DNA from: JAULUH01 sp032111745
Lineage (GTDB): Bacteria; Chloroflexota; Anaerolineae; JAAEKA01
Direction of reading: 5' to 3'
Assembly (NCBI GenBank): GCA_032111745.1
Contig: JAULUH010000112.1
Span: forward strand, 1 to 15,988
DNA length: 15,988 bases
Shown here: piece after piece, positions 8,033-15,622 of the stretch
Position numbering within the stretch: the first letter of the stretch is position 1
Layout: every line of letters begins with the position of its first letter
Notes under the pieces: generated by a model
The model's database searches: none
What the model was told of the DNA's origin: nothing
The model's input: the letters and a program-made list of their open reading frames with translations, nothing else
Made by a program: the position numbers and the translations under genes

Positions 8033-8098
8033 CTTTGGCGCGCTTGCTGGCATGCCTATGAGTTGCCTGCCCTCCCTTCCTGAGATCCCTGACTACCT

Positions 8099-8122
8099 TT
8101 GACATTTGCCCCCAATTGTCAT
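8099..8122 (+). promoter_or_regulatory. Imperfect palindrome over the alaS promoter, possible operator
   Basis: The arms TTGACATTTG and CAATTGTCAT are separated by CCCC; eight of ten positions pair when one arm is reverse-complemented. It covers the -35 and the spacer, where a repressor would block polymerase. The -35 itself contributes part of the left arm, so some symmetry may be coincidental. Confidence 0.35.
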
Positions 8123-8127
8123 ACAAT
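8099..8127 (+). promoter_or_regulatory. Sigma70-type promoter for alaS
   Basis: TTGACA (8099-8104), a 17-base spacer and TACAAT (8122-8127): six and five consensus matches at ideal spacing. The start would be near 8134, giving a leader of about 65 bases. It should drive the whole rightward operon. The remainder of the divergent gap (8033-8098) shows nothing I can name. Confidence 0.75.
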
Positions 8128-8133
8128 CCATCT

Positions 8134-8151
8134 GCTGCCCCCAGGGGCAGC
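8134..8151 (+). promoter_or_regulatory. Perfect inverted repeat at the alaS transcription start
   Basis: GCTGCCCC, CA, GGGGCAGC: two exact 8-base arms. It begins at the predicted +1, so it is either a DNA-level operator or a 5'-terminal hairpin of the mRNA (seven base pairs with a CCAG loop). There is no U-run after it, so it is not an intrinsic terminator. Escherichia coli alaS is known to be repressed by its own product at a palindrome flanking its start, which makes an autoregulatory role plausible but unproven here. Confidence 0.5.
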
Positions 8152-8198
8152 ATCCATTTTGTCGTGGACTGGAAGCGCAGAGGAGCTAGTCACCTGTT

Positions 8199-10952
8199 AT
8201 GAAGATCGCCCAACCCCGCACCGCAGCGGAGATCCGTCGTGCTTTTCTGGAGTACTTCGAGGAGCACGGCCACACCCTGGTGCCCAGCGCGCCGCTGGTT
8301 CCCCACGGCGACAGTACCCTGCTGTTCGTCAACGCCGGCATGGTGCCGTTCAAGGATACCTTCCTGGGCCTGGAGAAGCGGCCCTACGTGCGTGCTACCA
8401 GCAGCCAGAAGTGCATGCGCGTCAGTGGCAAACATAACGATCTCGAAGAGGTCGGCCCCTCACCTCGCCACCATACCTTCTTCGAGATGCTGGGCAATTT
8501 CTCCTTCGGCGATTACTTCAAGCGTGATGCTATCCACTTCGCCTGGGACTGCCTGACCAACCTCTACGGCATCGCGCCGGACCGGCTCGTGGCCACCGTG
8601 TTCCATGACGACAACCTGGCCTTGGGCGTGTGGCGAGACGAGATCGGTCTGCCCGTGGAGCGCATCATGCGCATGGGCGAGAAGACCAATTTCTGGTCCA
8701 TGGGTGATACAGGCCCCTGCGGCCCCACCAGCGAGATGCACTATGATTGGGGCCCTGAGGCCTGTACCTGCGGCCAGCCCAACTGCAGTGTGGCGCTCGA
8801 CAACGGCTGCGGTCGCTGGCTGGAGGTCTGGAACCTGGTGTTCATGCAGTTCAACCAGGGCGCCGATGGCATCCGCATCCCCCTGCCCCAGCCAGGCGTG
8901 GACACCGGCATGGGCCTCGAGCGGCTGGTCTCAGTGATCCAGGGAGCGGCGGCCAATTATGACACCGACCTGTTCCGGCCTATTATGCTGCGGGTCCAGG
9001 AGTTGCTCAACCACACGGATCAGCAGATGGCCCGGCAGATTGTCTCCTACCGGGTCATCGCCGACCATGCCCGCGCCATTACCTTCTTGATCTCCGACGG
9101 TGTGCTGCCTGGCAATGAGGGCCGTAGCTACATCCTGCGCCTCGTCCTGCGCCGCGCCGCGCGCCACGGCCGCCTGCTGGGCTTCGCCGAGCCCTTCCTG
9201 GCCCGAGTCAGTCGCACCGTGATCGCCCTGATGGGCGAAGCCTATCCCGAGCTCCTGGAGCGGGAGGAGTTCATCCTCTCCACCATCCAGCATGAGGAGG
9301 AACGCTTCCTGCGCACCCTCGACCTGGGCCTGGCCCTCCTGGAGGACCTCATGACCCAAACCAAGGCCCAGGGTGGCGTCGTTTTGCCTGGCGCCGAGGC
9401 CTTCCGCCTCTGGGACACCTACGGCTTTCCCCTGGATCTGACCCGCGATATCGCCCAGGAGCACGGGCTGGCGATAGATATGGCTGGATACCAGGAGGCC
9501 CTGGAGCTTCAGCGTCAGCGGGCCCGGGCCGCAGCCCAGTTCGGAGCTGCGACAGCGCAGCAGAATGTGGATCTCTATGCGTCTGTGCTGGACCGGTTGC
9601 CCGCCGGTGGGGTCGACCATATCTACTTGTTGGCCAACAAGACTGAAACTGAGGTGGTGGCCATCGTCGCGGGCGGTCGCCCGGTGGCGAAGGTCAATGC
9701 AGCCTTCGACGGCCCGGTGGAGCTTGTGCTCGCTGCGACTCCCTTCTATGTGGAGAGCGGTGGCCAGGTCGGCGACATCGGTATGATCGCGGAACTCTCG
9801 AACCATCCGGCCTGGCGTTTCCAGGTTACCGACGTGCGTCGCCCCTTGCCTGGTGTCATCGTGCATGCCGGCCGGGTGCTCCATGGCACTGTCGCCGAAG
9901 GCGCTGCCGCTATGGCCAGGGTCGACATGACGCGACGCTGGGATATCATGCGCAATCACACCGCGACTCACCTCCTGCACGCCGAGCTCCGTGCGGTGCT
10001 GGGCAAACACGTGCGCCAGGCCGGCTCACTGGTCGCGCCAGATCGCTTGCGCTTTGACTTCACCCATCCAGGCGTGCCCTCGACACAAGACCTGCACGCT
10101 ATTGAAGAGGGTGTGAACCAGGCCGTTTTCGCTAATTATCCCGTCACCTGGCACTGGGACTCCTATAAGCAAGCGGTAGCCCAGGGCGCGATGGCTCTGT
10201 TCGGCGAGAAGTACGGCGATGAGGTTCGGGTGCTGGAGGTGAGTGGCCCGCACGAGGTTATCAGCCGTGAGCTCTGCGGTGGTACCCATGTGAATAGTAC
10301 CGGCGAGATCGGCCTGTTCCATATCGTCGGCGAGGGCAGTGTCGGTGCTGGCTTGCGGCGTATCGAGGCCGTCACCGGCCGTGGCTCTCACCAGCTCATG
10401 CAGGAGCGCATGGAGCTGCTGCAACGCACGGCCGCTACCCTGGGCGTGCCTGAGTCTGAAGTGGACCGCAAGGTGCAGCTCCTGGTTGACCAGGTGGCCG
10501 GCCAGGCGAAGGAGCTCGCCCGGCTGCGCGAGGACCTGGCCCGCCAGGAGGTTGCCAGCCTCCTGCAACAGGTTACTAGCGTGGGCGGCACTCCGGTGCT
10601 CGCTGTCCGGGTGAGCGCTGCCGACGGCAACGTCATGCGTCAGATGACAGATTGGCTGCGCGATCGGTTGGGCTCCGGTGTGATCGTGCTGGGCGCTGAT
10701 CTGGCTGGCAAGCCCAATTTCGTAGCAGCGGCGACTCCCGACCTCGTGGCCCGCGGGGTGCACGCGGGAAACCTGGTCAAAGCCATCGCCCAGAAGGTGG
10801 GTGGTGGTGGTGGCGGCAAGCCCACCCTGGCCCAGGCTGGCGGCAAAGACGTGGCCGGTCTCGATGCCGCCCTGGCTGCTGTGCCCGCCCTGGTCCAGGA
10901 ACAGCTTGGCGGGCTGCCGCCAGGATCGAGCGATGTCCCTGCTACCGTCTGA
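8199..10952 (+). CDS. alaS: Alanine--tRNA ligase
   Basis: Charges tRNA-Ala with alanine in the cytoplasm and hydrolyses mischarged Ser- and Gly-tRNA-Ala. The 917 residues (E. coli 876) carry all domains. The class II catalytic core spans about 1-245, with EIRRAFLEYFEEHGHTLVPS (11-30), FVNAGMVPFKDTFLG (43-57), the KCMRVSGKHNDLEEVG stretch (71-86) and the motif-3 region DTGMGLERL (235-243). A helical tRNA-recognition part follows to about 460, then the editing domain with zinc ligands HTATH (His587 and His591) and CGGTH (Cys693, His697). The C-terminal DHHA1/C-Ala domain includes the glycine-rich GGGGGGKPTLAQAGGKD. The start at 8199 gives the conserved N-terminus; AGGAG lies 13 bases upstream, somewhat far. 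It is the first gene of the rightward operon, and its end overlaps the next gene by 20 bases. Confidence 0.98.
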   Translation: MKIAQPRTAAEIRRAFLEYFEEHGHTLVPSAPLVPHGDSTLLFVNAGMVPFKDTFLGLEKRPYVRATSSQKCMRVSGKHNDLEEVGPSPRHHTFFEMLGNFSFGDYFKRDAIHFAWDCLTNLYGIAPDRLVATVFHDDNLALGVWRDEIGLPVERIMRMGEKTNFWSMGDTGPCGPTSEMHYDWGPEACTCGQPNCSVALDNGCGRWLEVWNLVFMQFNQGADGIRIPLPQPGVDTGMGLERLVSVIQGAAANYDTDLFRPIMLRVQELLNHTDQQMARQIVSYRVIADHARAITFLISDGVLPGNEGRSYILRLVLRRAARHGRLLGFAEPFLARVSRTVIALMGEAYPELLEREEFILSTIQHEEERFLRTLDLGLALLEDLMTQTKAQGGVVLPGAEAFRLWDTYGFPLDLTRDIAQEHGLAIDMAGYQEALELQRQRARAAAQFGAATAQQNVDLYASVLDRLPAGGVDHIYLLANKTETEVVAIVAGGRPVAKVNAAFDGPVELVLAATPFYVESGGQVGDIGMIAELSNHPAWRFQVTDVRRPLPGVIVHAGRVLHGTVAEGAAAMARVDMTRRWDIMRNHTATHLLHAELRAVLGKHVRQAGSLVAPDRLRFDFTHPGVPSTQDLHAIEEGVNQAVFANYPVTWHWDSYKQAVAQGAMALFGEKYGDEVRVLEVSGPHEVISRELCGGTHVNSTGEIGLFHIVGEGSVGAGLRRIEAVTGRGSHQLMQERMELLQRTAATLGVPESEVDRKVQLLVDQVAGQAKELARLREDLARQEVASLLQQVTSVGGTPVLAVRVSAADGNVMRQMTDWLRDRLGSGVIVLGADLAGKPNFVAAATPDLVARGVHAGNLVKAIAQKVGGGGGGKPTLAQAGGKDVAGLDAALAAVPALVQEQLGGLPPGSSDVPATV

Positions 10953-12636
10953 ACTATCATCCCGTCTCGGCCTGCAGCCCGCGCAGCCACCCGATATCCC
11001 TGCGGTTGTCCTGACCGAAACTCACGTTGTCGAGCTGCCGCCGGCGATTACGTCGTCCGGGCTGCGCCAGGTCGTGGGCCAGTTTGCGACCGGCCGGGTT
11101 ATCTTGCAGGTCCCTCCTGGTGCCAGCGAGCTCGCAGCCAGCGGTGCTGTGCCCTTCCAGATCCTGCGCCGGCAATCCGAAGCCCAACGTGTGCCGGTGG
11201 CCATCGCCACCCGGGATCCGGCGATCCGCGGGTTGGCGTCCGCAGCCGGCCTGCCTGTCTACGGTACCATTCAGGGTGCGCTGGATAACACCTGGCATAC
11301 CACTGCGTCAGACCTCGCCGCCGAGCCCCCACCCCCACCCCCGCGCAGCGCGCGCCAGCCCGTCAGCGACCAGCGCCGCGCTTGGCTGTCATCTCGCTTC
11401 CGTCGCGTCCAGATCGCTGCCGGTGGCCCAAAACCCTTGCCCTGGTGGCTTGAAACCGGAGTGCTGGCCGTCGCCCTGGTGCTGAGCATCCTGGCCGTCA
11501 CCGGTGCCATCGCTTTCATCGTGCCGGTGGCCAACGTGACTCTCATTCCCGCCCAGGAACCGGTGACGGCAACCATTACGGTGACGGCCCGGCCCGATGT
11601 GGAGGCTGTCGACTCCGCCCTCAATGTGATCCCTGCCCGCCGTATCGGCCAGAGGGTGGAAGGCGATGATGTCATCGAAACTACCGGCACCGGCACAGCG
11701 GCCGATGCCCGCGCCCAGGGTACGGTGGTGTTCACCAACCGCGGGCCCGCCCCCCAGCAGATTCCGGCCGGCACCACCGTGGCCACCTCCACTGGCTCCA
11801 ATGCCCGCTTCCAGACCCTCGCCTCCGTCGAATTGCCCGGCGGTGCCGGCGCTCAGGTTGTCGTGCCCATTGAGGCCCTGGAGCCAGGGCCAGCCGGCAA
11901 TGCCCGAGCCGGCACGATCAATACCGTTGAGGGCGGTCTGGGTGCCCTGATCGCTGTAATCAACCCGGAGGAGACGGGCGGCGGCAACGTCAAGCAGGTC
12001 GCCGTAGTCACCCAGGGCGATAAGGACCGGCTGCGCAATCGCCTTCTCCAGCAGGTCACGCAAAAATCCTACCTGGCGCTGGGCGAGCTGTTGGAAGCCG
12101 GTGAGTTCGTGCCACCAGAGACCGTTGGTATCCTGGTCGTGGACGAGACCTACGATCGCTTTATCGACGAAGAGGCTGAGCAACTGTTCCTCGGCTTGCG
12201 CCTGCTGGCCACCGCTCTGGCCGTGGACGGTACTGCAGCTGATGAGCTGGCCCTACAAGCCTTGGGCGATAGCTTGCCCCGCCGCGGCCGGCTCCTGGCC
12301 GACACCGTGCGCTACTCCCGCGGCCCGGCTACGGTGACGGAGCTGGAGGATGGCACGCCCATGATCACCTTCGATGTTACCGCCAGCGGCCAAGCCGTGC
12401 CCGATGTGGACCCGGCCGCCGTGCGCGCAGCCATTCGCGGACAGCGCCCACCCGATGCCGTCGACACCCTGCAGAACCAGTGGCGGCTGCAGGCTGCACC
12501 TGAGCTGGCTGTAGGGCCGGACTGGCTCATGCCCCTCCTGCGGCGCTTTGATTTCGACTGGTTGCCCCTGCCCGTAGCAGATCGTGTGCCCTGGCTGCCC
12601 TTCCGCACCCACGTGCGCATCGAGCTGGCGAGCTAG
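10933..12636 (+). CDS. Single-pass membrane protein with baseplate J/gp47-like region
   Basis: A 567-residue protein of unestablished function. Residues 20-125 form a cytoplasmic alpha/beta region (VILQVPPGASELA, VPVAIATRDPAIRGLASAAGLPVYGT) that looks Rossmann-like. A proline run (132-137) and a basic stretch lead to one transmembrane helix (about 174-198). The outside part has the pattern seen in baseplate J/gp47 proteins: GTVVFTNRGPAPQQIPAGTTVATSTGSNARFQTL, then VEL-rich strands, EPGPAGNARAGTI and INPEETGGG. Relatives in Chloroflexota are, as I recall, annotated baseplate J/gp47 family, but no phage tail or injection-system gene is nearby, so that name describes fold similarity only. The frame is open back to 10801, but the ATG at 10933 has AGGA 7 bases ahead and overlaps the alaS end by 20 bases, indicating coupling. 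It ends 2 bases before ruvX. A role at the cell envelope is inference from topology and from mltG nearby. Confidence 0.75.
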   Translation: MSLLPSELSSRLGLQPAQPPDIPAVVLTETHVVELPPAITSSGLRQVVGQFATGRVILQVPPGASELAASGAVPFQILRRQSEAQRVPVAIATRDPAIRGLASAAGLPVYGTIQGALDNTWHTTASDLAAEPPPPPPRSARQPVSDQRRAWLSSRFRRVQIAAGGPKPLPWWLETGVLAVALVLSILAVTGAIAFIVPVANVTLIPAQEPVTATITVTARPDVEAVDSALNVIPARRIGQRVEGDDVIETTGTGTAADARAQGTVVFTNRGPAPQQIPAGTTVATSTGSNARFQTLASVELPGGAGAQVVVPIEALEPGPAGNARAGTINTVEGGLGALIAVINPEETGGGNVKQVAVVTQGDKDRLRNRLLQQVTQKSYLALGELLEAGEFVPPETVGILVVDETYDRFIDEEAEQLFLGLRLLATALAVDGTAADELALQALGDSLPRRGRLLADTVRYSRGPATVTELEDGTPMITFDVTASGQAVPDVDPAAVRAAIRGQRPPDAVDTLQNQWRLQAAPELAVGPDWLMPLLRRFDFDWLPLPVADRVPWLPFRTHVRIELAS

Positions 12637-12638
12637 CC

Positions 12639-13145
12639 ATGGGTTCGGACCCTGCGCCCTACAAGCTGCCGCCCACCGGCCGCCTCATGGCCCTGGATGT
12701 GGGAGAGCGACGCATCGGTGTCGCTGTGTGCGATGAGACTCAGCTCCTGGCTCGACCACTGTCTGTGATGGTGCGCAGTTCCCGGGCCGACGACTTTGAG
12801 CGGCTGCGGCGCCTGGCGGCCGAGCAGCAGGCCGTGGCCCTGGTGGTAGGTCATCCGCTAAACGCCGACGACAGTGAGGGACCCCAGGGACGCAGGGTAG
12901 CCAACTATGCTCGCCACCTCGCTGCCACCTTGCAGTTACCACTTCTGCTGTGGGATGAGCACGGCACCACCCAGGAGGCCGCCCGCCGGCTGGCCCACGC
13001 CCGCCGGAGCCGCCGGCAGATGCCGCCGGATGCCGCCGCCGCCGCCGTGATCCTGCAAGACTATCTGGACCAACGGCGGCAGACCTCTGACAGCAGCCTG
13101 CTGTCAAACGGCTTAGTATACTCAACTGAAGATGCACAAGACTGA
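12639..13145 (+). CDS. ruvX: RuvX/YqgF putative Holliday junction resolvase
   Basis: RNase-H-fold nuclease family implicated in 16S rRNA 5'-end processing and in Holliday junction resolution. The 168-residue protein keeps the motifs: MALDVGERRIGVAVCD (17-32) with Asp20, LVVGHPLNADDSEGPQ (68-83), LLWDEHGTTQEA (103-114) with Asp106-Glu107, and PDAAAAAVILQDYL (130-143) with Asp131. The usual DER of the third motif is DEH. About 15 residues precede the usual start; M17 (12687) would give the bare domain, but the ATG at 12639 follows the previous stop by 2 bases and fits operon spacing. The 3' end overlaps mltG by 14 bases. Its place between alaS and mltG is also the arrangement in many Firmicutes. 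Confidence 0.92.
   Translation: MGSDPAPYKLPPTGRLMALDVGERRIGVAVCDETQLLARPLSVMVRSSRADDFERLRRLAAEQQAVALVVGHPLNADDSEGPQGRRVANYARHLAATLQLPLLLWDEHGTTQEAARRLAHARRSRRQMPPDAAAAAVILQDYLDQRRQTSDSSLLSNGLVYSTEDAQD
13088..13106 (+). repeat. Perfect inverted repeat at the ruvX 3' end
   Basis: TGACAGCA, GCC, TGCTGTCA: two exact 8-base arms with a 3-base loop, inside the last codons of ruvX and 25 bases before the mltG start. It could be an mRNA hairpin separating ruvX and mltG expression or a protein site. No U-run follows, so it is not a simple terminator. Confidence 0.5.
13117..13122 (+). promoter_or_regulatory. Candidate -10 element just before mltG
   Basis: TATACT sits within the small palindrome AGTATACT (13115-13122), in a short AT-rich patch of otherwise GC-rich DNA. 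Its end is 9 bases before the mltG ATG, so a transcript from it would be leaderless or nearly so, matching the lack of a Shine-Dalgarno before mltG. No convincing -35 is present at 16-18 bases upstream. Confidence 0.25.
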
Positions 13146-14499
13146 CGACGATCTGTCCTATCATTCCTTCAAACGCCGGCAGGTGGGCACCGCACCACCA
13201 CCCAGGACTCTGCCCCGCCTTGCCCGTCGCCCCCTTTACCTGGGCGATAAGCCACTGCCTGCCTCCCGCCCACCCGTGCCCTGGTACGTACGCCTGCTCG
13301 ACCCGCGACTCTATCTCCGGCTGGCCATGACCCTCGTGGTCGTCAGCGCCCTCGCTATGATGCTGTTTGTCTCTCGACAACACCTGGCCCAGCAACTGAC
13401 CGCCCGGCCCGAGAGCTCCGAAGGTGTGGTGCGGCCTGGGCAGCAGGCCGGGCAAGCCCTGAGCCTGGATAACCTGGAGGACACGCTGATTGGGCTGTAC
13501 CTGCGCCTGCAGCAGCCCGTGCTAACCGCCGCGCCTGGTACCAGCGATGCACCGATCCCCTTCACGGTAGAGCAGGGCGAAACCGCCACCGCCGTGGCAG
13601 AGCGGCTGCAGGATATGGGCTTAATCAGCGATTCAAGCCTCTTCACCCTCTATATGCGCTACAACGGTATCGACAAGCAGCTGGAGGCCGGCGACTTCGA
13701 GCTGGCAGCTAGCATGTCCATGCCCGAAATGGCCCAGGCTCTCCAGCGTGCCATCGTGCGCGAAATCACCTTGACTGTGCCTGAAGGATGGCGCGCCGAA
13801 CAGCTCGGTGACCTGCTACAAGAACAGGGCATCATGGATGCAGCCAGCTTCATGGCTGCCGTACGTGCCGGTGACCCCGTGGCCCTTGGCCTGGGCCAGT
13901 TCTCCGCCCTTGAAGGACGTCCTCCTCAGGCTAGCTTCGAAGGCTACCTCTTTCCCGATACCTATCGCATCCCGGCCCGGGCCCGGCCTACGGACCTTCT
14001 GGAAGCCATGTTGGGCAACTTCGAGGAGAAGGTGCCGGGAGAGCTGCGCGCCGCCGCGGCTCAGTCTGGTCTGAGCCTGTACGACGCTGTGGTGCTGGCC
14101 TCCATCGTCGAGCGCGAGGCGGTGCAGGCTGACGAACGACCTCTCATTGCTAGCGTCTATCGCAATCGCCTCTCCGGTTCCTGTGATGCCGAGGTGGGCG
14201 GGCCATACCTTCAGGCCGATCCCACCGTGCAGTACGCCCGGGGACGGCCCGGCGATTGGTGGTGGAAGCCTCAGTCCGTCGAGGAATATAAGCTCGTCCA
14301 GGACCCGTACAACACCTACTTGAACCCCGGCCTGCCACCTGGGCCGATCGCCAACCCCGGGCTGTCGGCCCTGGAAGCCGCGGTCCGTCCGGCAGACACC
14401 CAGTATTGCTTCTTTGTGGCCACCGGTGACGATGGTCGCCATGTATTCGCCCGCACCTTCGCCGAACACGAAAACAACGTGCAGCTCTACCAGCCCTAG
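13132..14499 (+). CDS. mltG: Endolytic murein transglycosylase MltG (YceG-like)
   Basis: MltG cleaves nascent peptidoglycan strands at the membrane and so sets glycan length. The 455-residue protein has a long basic cytoplasmic N-terminus (1-60), one membrane helix (about 62-81), a LysM-like segment (PIPFTVEQGETATAVAERLQDMGLI, given as 141-165), and the YceG domain from about 205. Typical motifs are VPEGW (216-220), FEGYLFPDTYRI (269-280), ASIVEREA (324-331) containing the catalytic glutamate region, RNRL (344-347), LQADPTVQYARG (360-371) and a C-terminal YNTYLNPGLPPGPIANPG followed by the FVATGDDGRHVFARTFAEH stretch. The N-terminal cytoplasmic tail is longer than in the E. coli protein. The ATG at 13132 lies inside ruvX in another frame, a 14-base overlap, with no clear ribosome site, so translation probably depends on coupling or a leaderless transcript. 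Confidence 0.95.
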   Translation: MHKTDDDLSYHSFKRRQVGTAPPPRTLPRLARRPLYLGDKPLPASRPPVPWYVRLLDPRLYLRLAMTLVVVSALAMMLFVSRQHLAQQLTARPESSEGVVRPGQQAGQALSLDNLEDTLIGLYLRLQQPVLTAAPGTSDAPIPFTVEQGETATAVAERLQDMGLISDSSLFTLYMRYNGIDKQLEAGDFELAASMSMPEMAQALQRAIVREITLTVPEGWRAEQLGDLLQEQGIMDAASFMAAVRAGDPVALGLGQFSALEGRPPQASFEGYLFPDTYRIPARARPTDLLEAMLGNFEEKVPGELRAAAAQSGLSLYDAVVLASIVEREAVQADERPLIASVYRNRLSGSCDAEVGGPYLQADPTVQYARGRPGDWWWKPQSVEEYKLVQDPYNTYLNPGLPPGPIANPGLSALEAAVRPADTQYCFFVATGDDGRHVFARTFAEHENNVQLYQP

Positions 14500-14511
14500 G
14501 TACCCTCGAGG

Positions 14512-15600
14512 ATGCGATCCCCAAAGCTGGCTGCCTGGTTAGCCATCGCCATCGTGGCCTTGGGCCCAATGTTGGCCGCTTGCCAGGGCAGTACTCGACC
14601 CGTGGTCAAGGTAGGCCTCATCGCCCCCTTTGAGGAATTGTACCGGGCTGACGGCTATGCCGTCCTCTACGCCGTGCGCCTGGCCGTAGCCCAGCGTAAC
14701 GCGGCTGGTGGAATCGCCGGCCGGCCGGTGGCGTTGGTCGCGGTTAATGATAATGGACGGGCAGACGAGGCCGCTTGGCAGGCGCGCAAGCTGGCGCTAG
14801 ACCAGGATGTGGTGGGCGTTGTCGGTCCCCTGCAGTTGGCAACCACCCGCGCAGCCGGCCAGGAGTTGGCGCGCTGGGGCGTGCCCTGGATTGCTCCCCT
14901 CTCCCTGGAAGCGGCGGAGCGTCCCGGAGGATTTGCATTGTCAGCGCCCCCTGAAATTGTCGGCCAGCAGGCGATTTCCGGGTTCGCCCGGCATACCCTC
15001 GCCGGACCTATCGCTATTGTCTCCGACCAACCCTCTGCCGTGGCCGGTGCCTTAGCCCAGGCCGAGGCTCTGGGAATCCCGGCCATCCCCCTGGCCCCTC
15101 GTGACTTCACTTCGGATCAGGCTACATCGGGTGGGGCGCTGTGGCTTGGCGACACCGAAGGTGGTGCCCGGGCCGCCGACGTTCTGGCTGGAGCCGGTGC
15201 TACATTGCTGGTCGGCGGGCCTGAAGTTGGTTCATCCGCGTTCCCTGGCCGGACCACCGCCTCTGTCGACGTGTCCTGGTTGTCTAGCGGCCTGCCCATA
15301 GAGCGTATGCCTGAGGACTTCGTGGCAGCCTACCAAAGCCTGGCTGGAGCCTTGCCTACACCACAGGCGGGGTTGGCCTATGATAGTGCCAACATGCTGC
15401 TCGATGCCATGGCCAACGCTGCCGATCAGGGCGGGCACCTGGATCGGTCAGGCGTGGCGCGCGCCTTGGCCGCCCTGGGTACAGCCGGGTGGCGAGGTCT
15501 GGCCGGAGAGATCACTTGGAACAGCGACGGCTGTCCGGGCCGACAACCCTGCGGTGTCTGGCAGAACGCGCCAATCAATGAGTTCCCGGTCCAACCGTAA
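14512..15600 (+). CDS. Branched-chain amino acid-type substrate-binding lipoprotein
   Basis: A type I periplasmic binding protein of the LivJ/LivK-like (Peripla_BP_6) group. The 362-residue product starts with a lipoprotein signal: hydrophobic 7-22 and lipobox LAAC with Cys24. The mature part begins VVKVGLIAPFEELYRADGYA and continues with AVAQRNAAGGIAGRPVALVAVNDNG (59-82), VGVVGPLQLATTRAAGQEL (101-119) and, in the C-lobe, EDFVAAYQSLAGALPTPQAGLAYDSANMLLDAM. Two cysteines near the end (CPGRQPC) could form a disulfide. Such proteins normally feed an ABC importer, but no permease or ATPase gene is next to it; it sits between mltG and a glycosyltransferase. It may pair with a distant importer or act as a ligand sensor. 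Ligand unknown. GAGG touches the ATG directly, so the ribosome site is poor. It follows mltG by 12 bases. Confidence 0.85.
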   Translation: MRSPKLAAWLAIAIVALGPMLAACQGSTRPVVKVGLIAPFEELYRADGYAVLYAVRLAVAQRNAAGGIAGRPVALVAVNDNGRADEAAWQARKLALDQDVVGVVGPLQLATTRAAGQELARWGVPWIAPLSLEAAERPGGFALSAPPEIVGQQAISGFARHTLAGPIAIVSDQPSAVAGALAQAEALGIPAIPLAPRDFTSDQATSGGALWLGDTEGGARAADVLAGAGATLLVGGPEVGSSAFPGRTTASVDVSWLSSGLPIERMPEDFVAAYQSLAGALPTPQAGLAYDSANMLLDAMANAADQGGHLDRSGVARALAALGTAGWRGLAGEITWNSDGCPGRQPCGVWQNAPINEFPVQP

Positions 15601-15605
15601 CGATC

Positions 15606-15612
15606 AGGAGGT
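15606..15612 (+). promoter_or_regulatory. Strong ribosome binding site for the glycosyltransferase
   Basis: AGGAGGT, a nearly full anti-16S match, 10 bases before the ATG at 15623. It is the strongest site in the window and fixes the start of the truncated last gene. Confidence 0.75.
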
Positions 15613-15622
15613 AGGACGGCCT

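Noticed and set aside
8134..8198. T-box riboswitch in the alaS leader
   Set aside because: The leader is only about 65 bases, with no T-box consensus and no terminator/antiterminator pair.
8931..10010. 359-codon antisense open frame inside alaS
   Set aside because: It lies fully within the conserved alaS coding region; its composition is that expected of a shadow frame.
10026..10763. 245-codon antisense open frame inside the alaS 3' half
   Set aside because: Shadow of the editing and C-Ala domains; no motif and no start signal.
10795..10820. GGT-rich tract in alaS as a microsatellite or regulatory G-tract
   Set aside because: It encodes the glycine run expected in the C-terminal domain of AlaRS.
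11325..11343. C-rich tract as a possible structured DNA element
   Set aside because: It encodes a proline linker ahead of the membrane helix; nothing else supports a special structure.
10933..12636. Prophage or contractile injection system suggested by the baseplate-J resemblance
   Set aside because: No tail, sheath, spike or other phage-type genes are present; neighbours are housekeeping genes and the protein has a membrane helix.
12685..13455. Antisense open frame across ruvX and mltG
   Set aside because: Crosses two well-supported genes and has no recognisable protein features.
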